A stretch of 64,000 nucleotides of DNA from Limnephilus marmoratus (lineage: Eukaryota; Arthropoda; Insecta; Trichoptera; Limnephilidae), in the NCBI GenBank assembly GCA_917880885.1, contig OU862927.1, positions 33,631,571 to 33,695,570 of the forward strand, written 5' to 3'. Position numbers and translations under genes: made by a program. Positions 41,456-51,785 of this stretch are shown piece after piece (the first letter of the stretch is position 1; every line of letters starts with the position of its first letter). The notes below the pieces were generated by a model. That model was not told the origin of the DNA. It searched no databases and saw only the letters and a list, made by a program, of their open reading frames with translations.

Positions 41456-42431
41456 ATTAAAATATGAATATTAAAAAACTTGCAATACTCTATTTCGTTC
41501 AGATTTGCTCTATTCTATGGTCGATTCTACATAAAAAAGAACGAGAATTGAAGTTGATTTAATAACGAATTTCTATGCAAACAAGCGATCTATGGCATAG
41601 AAAACCTGTTCTCACTGATTTCTTCATAGATTCTATAAAATAGATCGTAGAATAGACGGGGGGTGGAACGCACCGTTAGTTTTCGAAATACTGTGTTCAA
41701 TTCTAGGAAATAAGACTGCGTTTTCTTCGATTATTTTTAAATTTCATTCGATTATTTTGGTATCTCGATTGTGCCCATTTCATTTGCATTACAATAGCCT
41801 TTCTATGGAAGAGATGAATAATAATTTACATTATGCGAACTCCCACGAGACTTGAACCGGGAACCCATTGACTGGCAATATTTGATTAATGTAGTTTGGT
41901 TGGCCATCTGTTGATCTGTTCAATTAATCATCCACTATGCAGAAGTTGATATCATTCTGTTGAGGAGGATTCTACCAGTATTAAAATGGATTATGCTCTC
42001 GAACAAACATTAACGGCCCGCAACCCGCATTTCTACCGATTTCTTACATACCTCCCTTAAACACGTTGAGTTTTAAAGCTCATAAAAATATATATATATA
42101 TATAATCCCCGCGCCGAAACGCAAATTATATAAAATTCCCACGACAGACAAAAATCGCATAGTATGCTCGAAAAATTATTATAAACACGTTTGTTTCAGT
42201 TATTTTACAAGTTATATGTATAAAAAAATTCACAGTGGTTTTTTAAATGCTGTTTAAGATAATGCCCGCGAGATTTTTACTCTATTTTAAACGAGACGTG
42301 TTTTATTAAACATTTTTGCAATTTTTGTATCGATTTTGTCGCTGTAAATGTTAGCGCTCTCCTCTAACATTCGTAATTTCGTATCTCTCCATCTTCTTCT
42401 TTTCGAGCCCGGTTGCGGAGCCTTAAACATA
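41456..42431. other. Unassigned; one weak tRNA-like box
   Basis: On the minus strand CCGGTTCAAGTCTCGTGGG (about 41862-41844) resembles a B box with partial T arm. No full tRNA. A TATATATA run lies at 42091-42103. Confidence 0.35.
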
Positions 42432-42578
42432 TTTAATTAAATGAAGACAATATTATCGAAACTCGATCGAAAATTTGGAGACAGAAAAATCCGAAAAAGA
42501 TATTGGCATCTCTGGCACTCGAACCTAGGACCTTCTGCTTACATGGCAAATGCTCTACCAACTGAACTAACACAGAAG
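42432..42578. repeat. Repeat F with tRNA-like segment
   Basis: Starts AATTAAATGAAGACAATATT (Repeat F end, as at 52494). On the minus strand 42578-42505 resembles a tRNA: TTAGTTCAGTTGGTAGAGCA is a good D arm, TTTGC/GCAGA pairs as an anticodon stem, and GGTTCGAGT is T-loop-like. The T stem and position 33 are poor, so it is probably a tRNA-derived repeat. Confidence 0.5.
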
Positions 42579-42579
42579 G

Positions 42580-42769
42580 AGGGTTGAATTCATACGTAGG
42601 TTACTCCTCGACACACTGGCCCCCAGTTTCCTACCCACCCTCTTTCCTTCCCAGAATTCCTCTCCTTCATGTTATAAAATGACCCTCCACCAAGCATCCC
42701 CAAAGATGAAACAGACCCTGAGGGGAATTGTCTTCCTCGGGGCATCTTGTGGAGCTACTAATGTAAAAA
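42580..42769 (+). mobile_element. SINE-1, 3' half
   Basis: From ATTCATACGTAGGTTACTCC to GTGGAGCTACTAATG plus A run at 42762-42769. It contains the GACCCTGAGGGGA / TCCTCGGGGC stem. Confidence 0.75.
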
Positions 42770-42775
42770 AAATGG

Positions 42776-43045
42776 ATTTTTATGCGAATATCGCATAAGA
42801 GTCCCGACTACCCCTAGCCGTCTGGAACCAACTAAGCATCCTTAATTAGAGCTGGACTCTAAAACTAAATACATTTCAAGCAACGCGTAGCGTTTCGATT
42901 CTGTATGGTAGTCTATCAACAGGGCGCTACTAAAAGTATCTTCCACTCTGAAACGTACCGCAAGTACAGGTAATTACTGTATATGATTTTTATTAGTAAT
43001 TTGTGAAATATCGCACATCATTCAAATAAAATTTACTTGACATTT
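42776..43045 (-). mobile_element. SINE-2, inverted and deleted
   Basis: The minus strand from about 43045 matches the linker and body (AGCGCCCTGTTGATAGAC, GAAACGCTACGCGTTGC). After a deletion it ends with ACGGCTAGGGGTAGTCGGG and TTATGCGATATTCGCAT near 42780. Confidence 0.65.
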
Positions 43046-43599
43046 GCCTTTTACCATTTTTACCAAAGGAAATCACAATAATTTCAATTTTCGTTATCCA
43101 AATACGCCTTTGCATACGTAAATTAACCGCTTTTCGTATCTCGTTACCAACTCAACCACTTAAGATCTGTGTAACGAAATAGTTTAATCAGCCTGTGATA
43201 TATTGTACTTGGTCACGCCAGTGCAGACAGGTCACTCAGTGATACAATGCCCAAATTGTAAAATTTCTCTCAGACCGTTTACAAATTTTCCCCAGAATTT
43301 CCCCAGATTCAGAATGCCTTCACTATACCCGTCGAAGTCGAACCACTTAAAACTTTTTTTACCAATTATTTTAACAATTAAATGCAACCATTCGTTTACA
43401 TTACATCAATTGATGCTGATTAACCCTAAATGGGGTTATCTCTAAAGGGGCCAAAGAAGACACTGGCGAACAAATTACCAAATTTTCGAATTCATCATTT
43501 TTTTGTACCTCATCGACTCTAATTACCCGAGTGACGGTAAAATTAAGCATGTAAATCACTAAAAACATACATCAAAATATATATTAAAAAAATAAATAA
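43046..43599. other. Unassigned sequence
   Basis: An 80-codon plus-strand frame (43203-43445) has CPNCK near its start but no recognisable fold. Not called as a gene. Confidence 0.35.
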
Positions 43600-43657
43600 A
43601 TACCGAGATCTGATTTTAGATTTTCACGGCCAAAAGTATTTTTGTTATTCATTTTTG
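43600..43657 (-). repeat. Host repeat of the solo LTR, right part
   Basis: On the minus strand, AAAATGAATAACAAAAATAC and TTTTGGCCGTGAAAATCTAA match 58935-58980. The left part is at 44604-44655. Confidence 0.7.
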
Positions 43658-43723
43658 AGGTTGAGGGAGCGGGCCAGATCGGTAGAGAGAAATGAAAGGC
43701 GTCAGTCGATGTATGAGTCAGTC

Positions 43724-43729
43724 TTTATT
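43724..43729 (-). terminator. Poly(A) signal of the solo LTR
   Basis: AATAAA on the minus strand, about 62 bp before the LTR's 3' border. That position suits the R/U5 part of an LTR. Confidence 0.6.
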
Positions 43730-44334
43730 GTTGCGCTACGTAGCGGGGGTCGATGCGGAGCGGGAGCGGAGTGACAGTGATGCCGGGAGTGTTGCTGCTG
43801 CGTGATGATGAGTGAAGGAAGGTCAGGAGACTACAGCGGTGAAGATCACAGGTCTTCAGGGAGCCGGCGTGTTGAACTACACCATGGCGGTGTAGAAGTG
43901 ACCTTGGTCCAGGCGGTCGACCGTCGTCGCGTTGACGAGGTATGGCGGCTGTATGTCCAGTGGGTCGGAGCACACACGTGACGCAGGAAGGAACCTTGAG
44001 AGGCGGTGAGGATGCTGGTGCTGGCTTGTTGCCGGTTGCTGGTTGCTGCTCGTTGCAGGATGCTGATTGCTGGCTTGTTGCCGGTTGCTTGTTGCTGGTT
44101 GTGGTTGCTGGGTTGCTGGCGCGTTGTCTGACATCTCATGTCGAGATGGTAGTTGGAGAAGTTCCTCGAAGGTGCTGGAAATGTTCCTGGTGTCACACTG
44201 GATAAATGTTGTTCACTGCTGACTGCGCGGGCCCGTGTCTGGCGCAGGCTCGTACTTAGTCGCGGCACTGCTCGGACTGTGTTCCTTGATCGATGAATGG
44301 GAAAATACTGACTGAGATTGAGCGAGCGAGCGCT

Positions 44335-44344
44335 GGCTTATATA
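44335..44344 (-). promoter_or_regulatory. TATA box of the solo LTR
   Basis: TATATAAGCC on the minus strand, about 255 bp into the LTR. An initiator-like TCAGTC lies about 25-30 bp downstream (44312-44307). Confidence 0.6.
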
Positions 44345-44603
44345 CTCGTGGCGAGTAATTAGTCTCACGGTAGGTAATGCCGTGAATTCACGCAAAGGTG
44401 AGAAATCGCTCGAACCTTCCGTGGGCACTTGTAAGGTACAGCCAGGTGTTCTAGGCCTTTCGCGTAGGTGGCGGAATTATTATTCCTAGGCGGTCGTCGG
44501 TACTACGCTAAAGGTAGGTATGCCGTAGTTTCCAGCGTGTTCCGTGGAAGTCAGTGGCGCAGCGGTAGATTTCGCAGAGCGGGTTAAGTGGCCGCTACAA
44601 GGT

Positions 44604-44655
44604 GTTATGCCGTGTTGCGCTACCTCCTCCTTCAGCCAACGTTTCGGACAAAGCT
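44604..44655 (-). repeat. Host repeat of the solo LTR, left part
   Basis: On the plus strand GTTATGCCGTGTTGCGCTAC then CTCCTCCTTCAGCCAACG. On the minus strand TTGTCCGAAACGTTGG resembles the 3' half of a hammerhead (stem II, GAAA, palindromic ACGT). Confidence 0.55.
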
Positions 44656-44689
44656 AGTGTAAAAAATAATCTTTAAAAAAATACCATTA

Positions 44690-45092
44690 TTTTTGTAGAA
44701 TTTATTGTATTTGTAATGTATAGCAGTGAGGCAGGGGAAGGATGAGAGTAAACTGAATGCTGTAGAAATGAGATCTCTGAGGCGCAAGTGTGGTAAAACC
44801 ATGTATGGACCGTGTTAATAATTAATAATGCAAGACCGATGTTAGCGTACAGCTGATGTAGAGCGAATAAACGAAGAAGAATATATGGGGCGAATGTGGT
44901 CGGGGAAACCCGAAGACATGGTAAGATCAAGTGAACCAAATACTTAAGTCGGACCGTGTCAAGACTCACATTAATGGAAGGGTATGTGTGAGACGATATG
45001 TCAATGTGAATTAAGCAAGGCATGTGTTTTGTGGCGGTTTGTCCTCTCTGCCTACCCTAGAGGAAAACGGTGTGAAGGTTAGTTAGTTAGTT
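44690..45092 (+). pseudogene. RTE-like LINE C-terminal remnant with TTAG tail
   Basis: Readable pieces are KLNAVEMRSLRRKCGKT (about 44751), DQVNQILKSDRVKTHING and RVCVRRYVNVN (about 44920-45015). A GTTAGTTAGTTAG tail follows at 45078-45092. Stops interrupt the frame. The same terminus is better kept at 56490-56697. These motifs occur at the ORF end of endonuclease/reverse-transcriptase LINEs that are abundant in insects, whose 3' ends are microsatellites. Confidence 0.65.
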
Positions 45093-45139
45093 CTTGAAAA
45101 TCAGATTGAATTATCATAAACGAGTTAGTGAACTACAAA

Positions 45140-45430
45140 CCGGTTATTTTAAAAATTCCCTTTTCCGCTTTTTTTCCCCAGATATAGGGAAATTTCCCAA
45201 GCGTTACATCCCAGCCTTAACTCTTTCTGTCACCGTCTGATGGACGAGGTCTCAGGTCCGCCCAGGCGTTGCTCGCCTCTGATTGGCCCAGACTTTATAA
45301 GGGCGATCGGGCGGCCAAATCGAACGCCTGCGGCGCGCAGTTCCAATTAGCGGATTATTTGATAGCGGGAGACGCGACGGGTCCTCCTTTTCGCGGTAAA
45401 TTAAACTTTTACTAATTAGTTGATACGTTT
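45140..45430 (+). promoter_or_regulatory. Promoter-like GC-rich segment
   Basis: An inverted CCAAT box (GATTGGCC, 45281-45288) lies about 10 bp before TTTATAAGG (45293-45301), in a GC-rich island with GCGGCGCGCAGTTCC near the expected start. Elements are in the right order for a pol II TATA promoter of either a host gene or an LTR. No coding sequence follows; the alternating array at 45521 lies downstream. Confidence 0.4.
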
Positions 45431-45514
45431 TGAAGAATGATTTGGGTTGTGGTTTTGCCCTTTCCCAACAGGTGTCAATTTAAATATATTAATGATAATT
45501 TAAAGCTACGCTAG

Positions 45515-45745
45515 TACATACCTGTTTTATCTTTTTAGTTATGGTTGTTTGTAAACCTACCTGTTTTTTGTCTTTTTAGTTTTGGTTATTTGTGAACCTA
45601 CCTGTTTTATCTTTTTAGTTATGGTTGTTTGTAAACCTACCTGTTTTTTGTCTTTTAGTTTTGGTTATTTGTGAACCTACCTGTTTTATCTTTTTAGTTA
45701 TGGATGTTTGTAAACCTACCTCTTTTATATTATTTTAATTGTAAA
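45515..45745. repeat. 40-bp tandem array with alternating variants
   Basis: CCTGTTTT-type starts at 45521, 45560, 45601, 45640, 45680 and 45719. Odd units read TTATCTTTTTAGTTATGG, even units TTTTGTCTTTTTAGTTTTGG, so the true period is an 80-bp dimer. An AATAAA lies just after it (45762). Confidence 0.95.
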
Positions 45746-46880
45746 TGTTTGTAAACTTTTAATAAAACATACTGCTTTATTTGTAACAAATCTAATTCAT
45801 ATTATTTGCACTCTCGCCCTTAAAACGACACTATAACCTAAAATATATTCAGAATCTTAACGACGCACGCGACGTAAGTAAAGAAGCCGTGAATGTAAAT
45901 TGCGACTCAAGACCCGTGTATTGGACGGACCTACTGTCGAATTTGCCCAATCAAAGAAAAGAAGAAGTAGAAAAATAATGTGGGAATCTTAAGATGAATA
46001 TATACGTGAAATCCTATTTAGATACTATTTTGATTAATCTTTACGACTAATCGGCTTACAGTATGAACATCAAAAAACATGCTACGGATAAATCGAAGCC
46101 TTTACTAGCGTTTCTATGTATTGAAATTACAATAAAATTATTATTTACGTAACAAAAAATATAAGCGTAAACCACCAAGAAAGTGTTTTTTCATGACTTA
46201 ACTATGAAGTAATACAAGAAACAATTTTTAAAAAATACCCCTTTATGGCTAAGACTATTTTTGACGTTTTCCATGTTCTAACTGTTTTTCGTTCTTATAT
46301 AATTATGCACAAAATAAATAAAAACCACTTTTTCGCTTACTAGCCTCGTGCAAAAAGACGCTGGATTTTAAAATTTTGCAGGCAAGAGATTCGAAATATT
46401 TCTAGCGTTTATATTCCTCTTAACGACGCGACGTAAGTGCAGAAAGCGTGTAAACAAATATGCGCCCGCGGCACAGCATATTGGACGGACGTACGGTCGA
46501 ATTCACCCTAGCAGGTCTGGAGATTCGACCTTTCCGCCGGTTCATTTTAATTACTTCTGAAGAACGTGTTACTAATATTCAAGATGTTTCTAAGTGAATA
46601 CCTCCCGAAGTTATTAATTCATTGTCTAGAATCTAGAAAAATAAAATCTGGTGCTCGTCGCTAACTTTAGTTGTACAACCTATTACATTTTTTTAAAGGA
46701 CGTACGTTAAAAAAAAGTGATGGCAACGTACTGTTTTTATTTATTTAAAATATAAATAACTCGCATCCCTCGGGAGGTATGGAAATAAATATGATAATTC
46801 AATTACGAATTCGCCGAAATAAATTAAAATGTGAGCCTCGGGCAAACCCCCGATAAACGTGGTTATGTCTCGCCTTAATC
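45746..46880. repeat. Mostly unassigned; ~90-bp direct repeat
   Basis: 45857-45955 and 46425-46515 share CTTAACGACGC, GCGACGTAAGT and TATTGGACGGACSTACKGTCG in the same order, 568 bp apart. No gene seen in the rest. Confidence 0.55.
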
Positions 46881-47266
46881 TTTGGTACCAACACGTACCG
46901 CCGCTTCGGGTGTCATTTATGGGATAACCAACACCTTCGCAAAGGTCACCATAAGAATTCGCTTCGTTTGGTCACTTAGCAGGGATGACTGGGTTCACCT
47001 CTTGCGTAGCTGACCGGATCGGGAGAGAATGGTTGAGAGAGACCTTTTGACTTCTCCAGCCGGACTATCTAGACCCATCGCCTTACACCGCAGTGGGAGG
47101 AATAGATTCATACGTCCGTCATTCCTGGATACACTGACCTCCAGATCCTACCCACCCCTCACACCTTTTTCCTTCCCAGAACTTCCTCTCCTCCGTTTCC
47201 CTAAAACGACCTTGCACACAGAATCCCCAAAGATGACGTTAACTCCGAGGAAATTGTTTTCTGGGC
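46881..47266 (+). mobile_element. SINE-1, diverged, truncated at 3' end
   Basis: Head ACCAACACGTACCGCCGC through CGCCTTACACCGCAGTGGG and CACACAGAATCCCCAAAGATG, cut at GAAATTGTTTTCTG. It joins directly to the head of the next SINE-1. Confidence 0.7.
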
Positions 47267-48026
47267 CGCCCCGGGAACCATTTATTGGATAACCAACATT
47301 TCTGCCATAGTTTACCTCAAGTGGTTCGCTACGTTTGGTGACTTAGCAGAGGTTTTTTTTTTTTTTACATGAGCTCCACACAGGAGGCCCTAAGGAAAAT
47401 AATTTCCCTCAGGGCCTATGTCATCTTTGAGGATGCTTTGTGGAGTGTTTTTTTAAGGAAAGGAAGGAGAGGAGAGTTCTGGGAAGGAAAAGGGTTTAAG
47501 GGGTGGGTAGGAATCTGGGGTTCAGTATGTCCTGGTCATCCGCCTCCAAGACCTAGACAAACCTCACCCCATGAACCCGGGCACCCCTGCTAAATCACCA
47601 AACGTAGCGAACCACTTGGGGTGACCTATGGCAGAGGTGTTGGTTATCCAATAAAGGTTCCCGGGGCGGCGTACCCATTCCCGCCTCCCAAATTGTGCCT
47701 GGGTTCATGGGGTGAGGTTTGTCCGGATCCTGGAGACAGATACATCTGCCCACCAACTGCTCGGAATGCCATATCGGGAGAGACTGGTTGAGGAAGACTC
47801 GCAGGACTCCCTCGGAAGATCGCCTTGCACCGCGATAGAAGGGATAGATTTGTATATCCGTCACTTCTGGACACCCTGATTCCTACCTAACCCTCATACC
47901 TTTTTCCTTCCCAGTACTTCCTCTCCTTCCTTACCAAAAAAAACCGTCCACACAGCAAAGATGATATAGGCCCTGACGGTAATTATTTTCCTTGGGGCCT
48001 CCTGTTTTAAGCTAATTTAAAAAAAT
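47267..48026 (+). mobile_element. SINE-1 split by another SINE-1
   Basis: Head 47267-47352 (GGCCGCCCCGGGAACC to GACTTAGCAGAGG) and body 47695-48026 (TGCCTGGGTTCATGGGG to GCCTCCTGTTTTAAGC plus A). They are separated by the inverted copy at 47353-47694. Confidence 0.8.
47353..47694 (-). mobile_element. SINE-1 nested inside SINE-1
   Basis: Inverted, full short form from AATTTGGGAGGCGGG (47694) to GAGCTCATG and a 12-T run (47353). Well conserved, so younger than its host. Open frames across it are chance. Confidence 0.85.
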
Positions 48027-48352
48027 CTGCATGTCCTGTTCTGCTCCATGTTTCATTTAGATTTATTAGTAATTGTCTTCTTCTTCAATAATAATTTAAT
48101 TCCGAGGAAATTAGCTGGCGAATGTTGGCTGGAGAATGCGGATATTTAAGTAGGACATTCTGCTCGAGTCCCTGTGAACTCTTGAACGAGCCAATTATTA
48201 TAAGTTAACTTGTAGATACATATTAACTACAATATAACTATTAACTACTACCTAAGTCAAGGCACGTACGTATCGGAGGTGTACATGGCATTATATTCTG
48301 TGTTCAAGCTAAGAGGAACGGCTGTGTCGCCTTTTTCATACAAATCTTACTA
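48027..48352. other. Unassigned sequence
   Basis: Nothing recognised. Confidence 0.35.
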
Positions 48353-48470
48353 ATTTTCGTTATTTGTTTTTGGGGTGTTATGCCGTGTTGCGCTACCTCC
48401 TTCTGGCTAAAGAAGGAGGTAGCGCAACACGGCAACACGGCATAACACCCCAAAAACAAATAACGAAAAT
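48353..48470. repeat. Inverted pair of the LTR-host repeat
   Basis: Arms 48353-48404 and 48411-48470, with 6-bp loop, carry GTTATTTGTTTTTGGGGTG and CCGTGTTGCGCTACCTCC. The right arm has an 8-bp duplication (CAACACGG twice). The same unit occurs singly at 58905-58985 and split by the LTR at 43600-44655. Confidence 0.9.
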
Positions 48471-48504
48471 GCTTTTGGCCGTGAAAATCTTAAAACTTAT
48501 CAAA

Positions 48505-48700
48505 TCTTACTATTCAAATCTTTATATTATAAACGCGAAAGTTTGCATGTATGTATGAATTTATGTGTGATTGTTACTCTTTCACGCAAAAAATACTGAA
48601 TGGATTCTAAAAATTATTTGACTAATAGAAAGCTACATTATATGCGAGTAAAATTGGCTGTATATAATGGTAAACTCTGACGTTATGAATAAGCTCTGGC
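48505..48700 (+). mobile_element. Helitron 5' fragment
   Basis: TATATTATAAACGCGAAAG, GTTACTCTTTCACGCAAAAA and TACTGAATGGATTCT match the 5' end of the Helitron at 50494. No CTAG end. Confidence 0.65.
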
Positions 48701-48947
48701 GTTATGAAATTATTTATTATACGTTTATTGTCCAGACGAAAAGCCAAACAAATCGTTGCTTGGTAACTACAAGTAATTATTTGACGTGCGCTGTCATTTT
48801 GTTATTTGTTTAGGTTACTATTTATTTGAATTTTTATTTTAGTAATTTGTACATTTAAGTTTACAAATTTCTAATTGATTATAATATTTCATATTGCAGT
48901 TTTTTTTAATTATAATATTTTAAATTCACAATTTTTTTTTTTTTTGA

Positions 48948-50046
48948 AATCACAAAATTTTTTGTTTTTGTTTTATGTAGCTCCTACAAACCATCTTGAA
49001 CTTTTCAATTTGTGAGGACTTAAGAGTTTCTGGTAGTGTGTTATATAACTTAATTCCTTTGTACAGCAGACTGTTTTGCGTATTCGTTTTGTCCTTTTTG
49101 TTTAATCTTATTTCCTTGCAAGTCCTTGTGTAATGTCTGTGAATGTCCTTATTGTATACGATTTTATTTGTGAAGTATTTTGGTAACATGTTGTTTAATA
49201 TTTTGTGAATAAATATCAACGTGTTCAAGGTCAGTATTTGTTTCACTGTTAACCAATTAAGTTCCTTTAACATTTTAATTATTTTTGAAAATCTATTTCT
49301 TCGGAGTATTATTCGCATTGCTCTGTTTTGGAGAATTTGAAATTTATTCTGTTCTCTTTCATTACAAAGGAAAATGATACTTGAACAGTAGTTGAAGTGT
49401 GGAGCAATAATTGAATTGTAAATGGTGATGGCGGTTTTTCTGGAAATTTTAGGCCGAATTCTTCCCAAAAAAGATATCTTTTTGCCAATTTTCTTGTGGG
49501 TATATTCGGCATGTCTATTGAAGTTTAGTTTGGAATCTAATATGACTCCTAAGTATTTCATTTCAGAAACATTTTCAATAATTTCACCATCAATTTTAAT
49601 TTTGCTTTCACTGGATGTCTTCTTATATCCAATCACCATACATTTTGTTTTTTTTTGTATTTAATTTAAGCTTATTTATTTTTAGCCATCTTGATACATC
49701 ATCTAGTTCATTATTTAAAATATTTATTAGTTCTTCATAGTTATCTCCAATTAAGTATATAAGTGTATCATCGGCAAAAAGTCGTACTTTGCATTTTGAA
49801 AATATTTTCACCATGTCATTAATATAGAGTATGAACAATAGGGGTCCAAGGACCGATCCCTGCGGTACTCCTAATTTATTTTCCATTGATTTTGAGAATT
49901 GATTATTTATTTTTGTTTTCTGTCTTTCAAATACTCTTCTATTAATTTAATGGCTATAGATGAGAAACCAATTTCTTTAAGTTTTCTTATTAAGATTTCT
50001 CGATCTATAGTTTCGAATGCCCTTTGAAAGTCTATGGAGATCCCAT
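48948..50046 (-). pseudogene. LINE reverse transcriptase fragment
   Basis: A minus-strand ORF2 piece, 5' truncated inside the RT domain. In order: ISIDFQRAFETIDREIL (RT motif A, about 50040), EIGFSSIAIKLIEEYL, a TAA near 49895, GVPQGSVLGPLLFILYINDM (49870), VRLFADDTLIYLIGD (catalytic FADD box, 49770), KKNK with a frameshift in an A run near 49645, KYLGVILDSKLNFNRHAEY, and APHFNYCSSIIFL. The C-terminal GIKLYNTLPETLKSS ends at 48950. A T run (48934-48947) is the poly(A) tail in inverted view. Motif set and order fit Jockey/CR1-like LINEs. One stop and one frameshift, so relatively young. Confidence 0.85.
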
Positions 50047-50064
50047 TGATAGTTAAAATTCAAA

Positions 50065-50290
50065 TATGTACAAAATACTAATATTATAAATATGAAAATG
50101 GGTGTTTGATTGTTACTTTAACAGGTGGCACGCGAGCTGTTTGAAAAATGAATGTAATGGGTATGGAATGCGAGAGGGGTTGGAGGGAGGTAGATGGGGG
50201 GGGGGGGTGAGGGGAGAGTGGGGAGAGGGAAGGTGAAGGACGTGAAATGGAAACCCCCCTAATACCATGCGAGCGAAGCCGGGGATAAAG
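50065..50290 (+). mobile_element. Helitron-derived fragment
   Basis: AATACTAATATTATAAATATG, then GGTGGCACGCGAGCTG and a G-rich stretch ending CATGCGAGCGAAGCCGGGG. These words occur in Helitrons at 18910-19649 and 50494. No CTAG terminus. Confidence 0.55.
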
Positions 50291-50493
50291 GTAGTCTTAA
50301 ATAATATGAATTATGGGCGTTAACCCATACAAAATGCACTAGTGTTTATGCCGGACCGCTTAAGGTAGGTAATTCTCAATTCGAAATACGTTGAACGCCC
50401 CCCATTTTGATTCGTTTTGTTTTATTTTGTGAAATTCTGGCACAAATATTAAAATGCTTTCCGATTATTTTGTAAAGAACCGAATTTGCCCCA

Positions 50494-50758
50494 TCCTACT
50501 AATATTATAAACGCGAAAGTTTGTATGGATGTATGTGGGTTTGCTACTCTTTCACGCAAAAACTACTGAATGGATTTTAATGATACTTTACAATAATATA
50601 GCTCATACATCAGAATAACATATAGGCTATAATTTATAAAGCTAGCTAGGAAGGGGACGCGGGAGGGGAACGGGCATGCACGGGAAAGGTAATTCAGGGA
50701 GAAACAATAATGTATTTCTTTGAATATGGCAGTGCAACGCATGCCGGGAACCAGCTAG
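50494..50758 (+). mobile_element. Complete short Helitron, 265 bp
   Basis: A|TCCTACTAATATTATAAACG to GCATGCCGGGAACCAGCTAG, followed by T. It has the insect-typical TTTCACGCAAAAACTACTG block and no protein. An open frame starting at 50710 runs out of its end by chance. Confidence 0.85.
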
Positions 50759-51777
50759 TTATACAATTAAAAATTTATCCGAAAAAGGGTTTATTAGTAG
50801 GAAATTTTGATAAATACAAATTCACAATACCATGTCAATGTCATGGCATATCAAGCTTATATGGGTATTTATTTTCGGGAATACTGCAGGTACCTGAAAA
50901 CGATAATTTCAACTCTACGCAAATGTCGTACCTTCAATCTACATATTACGTAAATTTACATAAACACGACCGAAAACTTAACGATTTGTTTTGATTTCGT
51001 AATCTTTGTACGATCCATAGACATCCAAATGGATAGACAAGCAGTTACAGATGAGGGGTAAAACCAAACTATGGAGAGCAAAGGGGGGAAAGATGACTGT
51101 CATTCGTTGAACAATCAATCTGACAGTATATAGGCATCTCGCATTACAATATCACCATTTAGTTCTTAAAAGCAAAATCTGCTTTGAATGAATAGACCTT
51201 TTTACATGGGAGCGCGAATTGCTTGCCACGTTCAAAACTTATTTGCTAAGGCCAAATGCTCGCTCCAAAAAGACTCGCGCCAATACACATATCAATATTT
51301 TCTTGCCGTGTTTAGTTAAAACACTTTTACAAATGTTTCATAATTTACTTACCCCTGTAACCAGCGACGAGCACATTGGAGTACCGCCCACATTCGCTAT
51401 GTGCATATTGATACATAGATATATTGTATAGCACAAGCTGCCGTTATTTCGTTAAATGTATGGATGTCAGCTTCTCGCTGTTCACGGCAAGAATGATGAC
51501 GTCACACATTTTAGATTCAAGCGAGGCTATATCCCCTCCCCATGGAGCGAGCCGGTTCCAAGGAGGAGCTACAGCCGGCGCCATGTGGAGGGGGAAATAA
51601 TACGTTTTTATCACTTAGGGCAGGTCCAGATATATTCATATGTCCGTGGTACGATCTCTATATTTAACTGGTCATAAAGTACTTAAAGTAACCGTCCATT
51701 ATCTAGATTTAGATTGAAATTAAACTATCTTAGAGGTTTATAGCTCTGCATTATAAGGTGACTGACGCTATACGAGT
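50759..51777. other. Unassigned sequence
   Basis: Open frames of 70-94 codons (50710-50994, 51219-51431, 51456-51677) have no motif. 51180-51320 and 51470-51600 share GCGAG/CTCGC and TTCACGGCAAGAA / TCTTGCCGTG words in inverted order, a weak hint of another inverted element. Confidence 0.35.
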
Positions 51778-51785
51778 ATCTACAG

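Larger units (their letters stand above)
43662..44599 (-). mobile_element. Solo LTR, 938 bp, 4-bp TSD
   Basis: On the minus strand it begins TGTAGCGGCC and ends GCTCCCTCA, so it has TG...CA termini. AGGT (plus strand) is duplicated at 43658-43661 and 44600-44603. The interrupted host repeat is intact at 58905-58985, which confirms the borders. GC-rich compared with its surroundings. No internal region, tRNA primer site or second LTR is nearby, so recombination between two LTRs is the likely origin. A GTTGCTGGTTGC quasi-repeat (44010-44110) gives Gln/Ala-rich chance frames on the minus strand. Superfamily unassigned; 4-bp duplications fit gypsy or Bel/Pao. Confidence 0.9.

Noticed and set aside
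43846..44268. 140-codon Gln/Ser/Thr-rich minus-strand frame
   Set aside because: It lies wholly in the solo LTR and comes from the GTTGCTGGTTGC quasi-repeat; not a protein gene.
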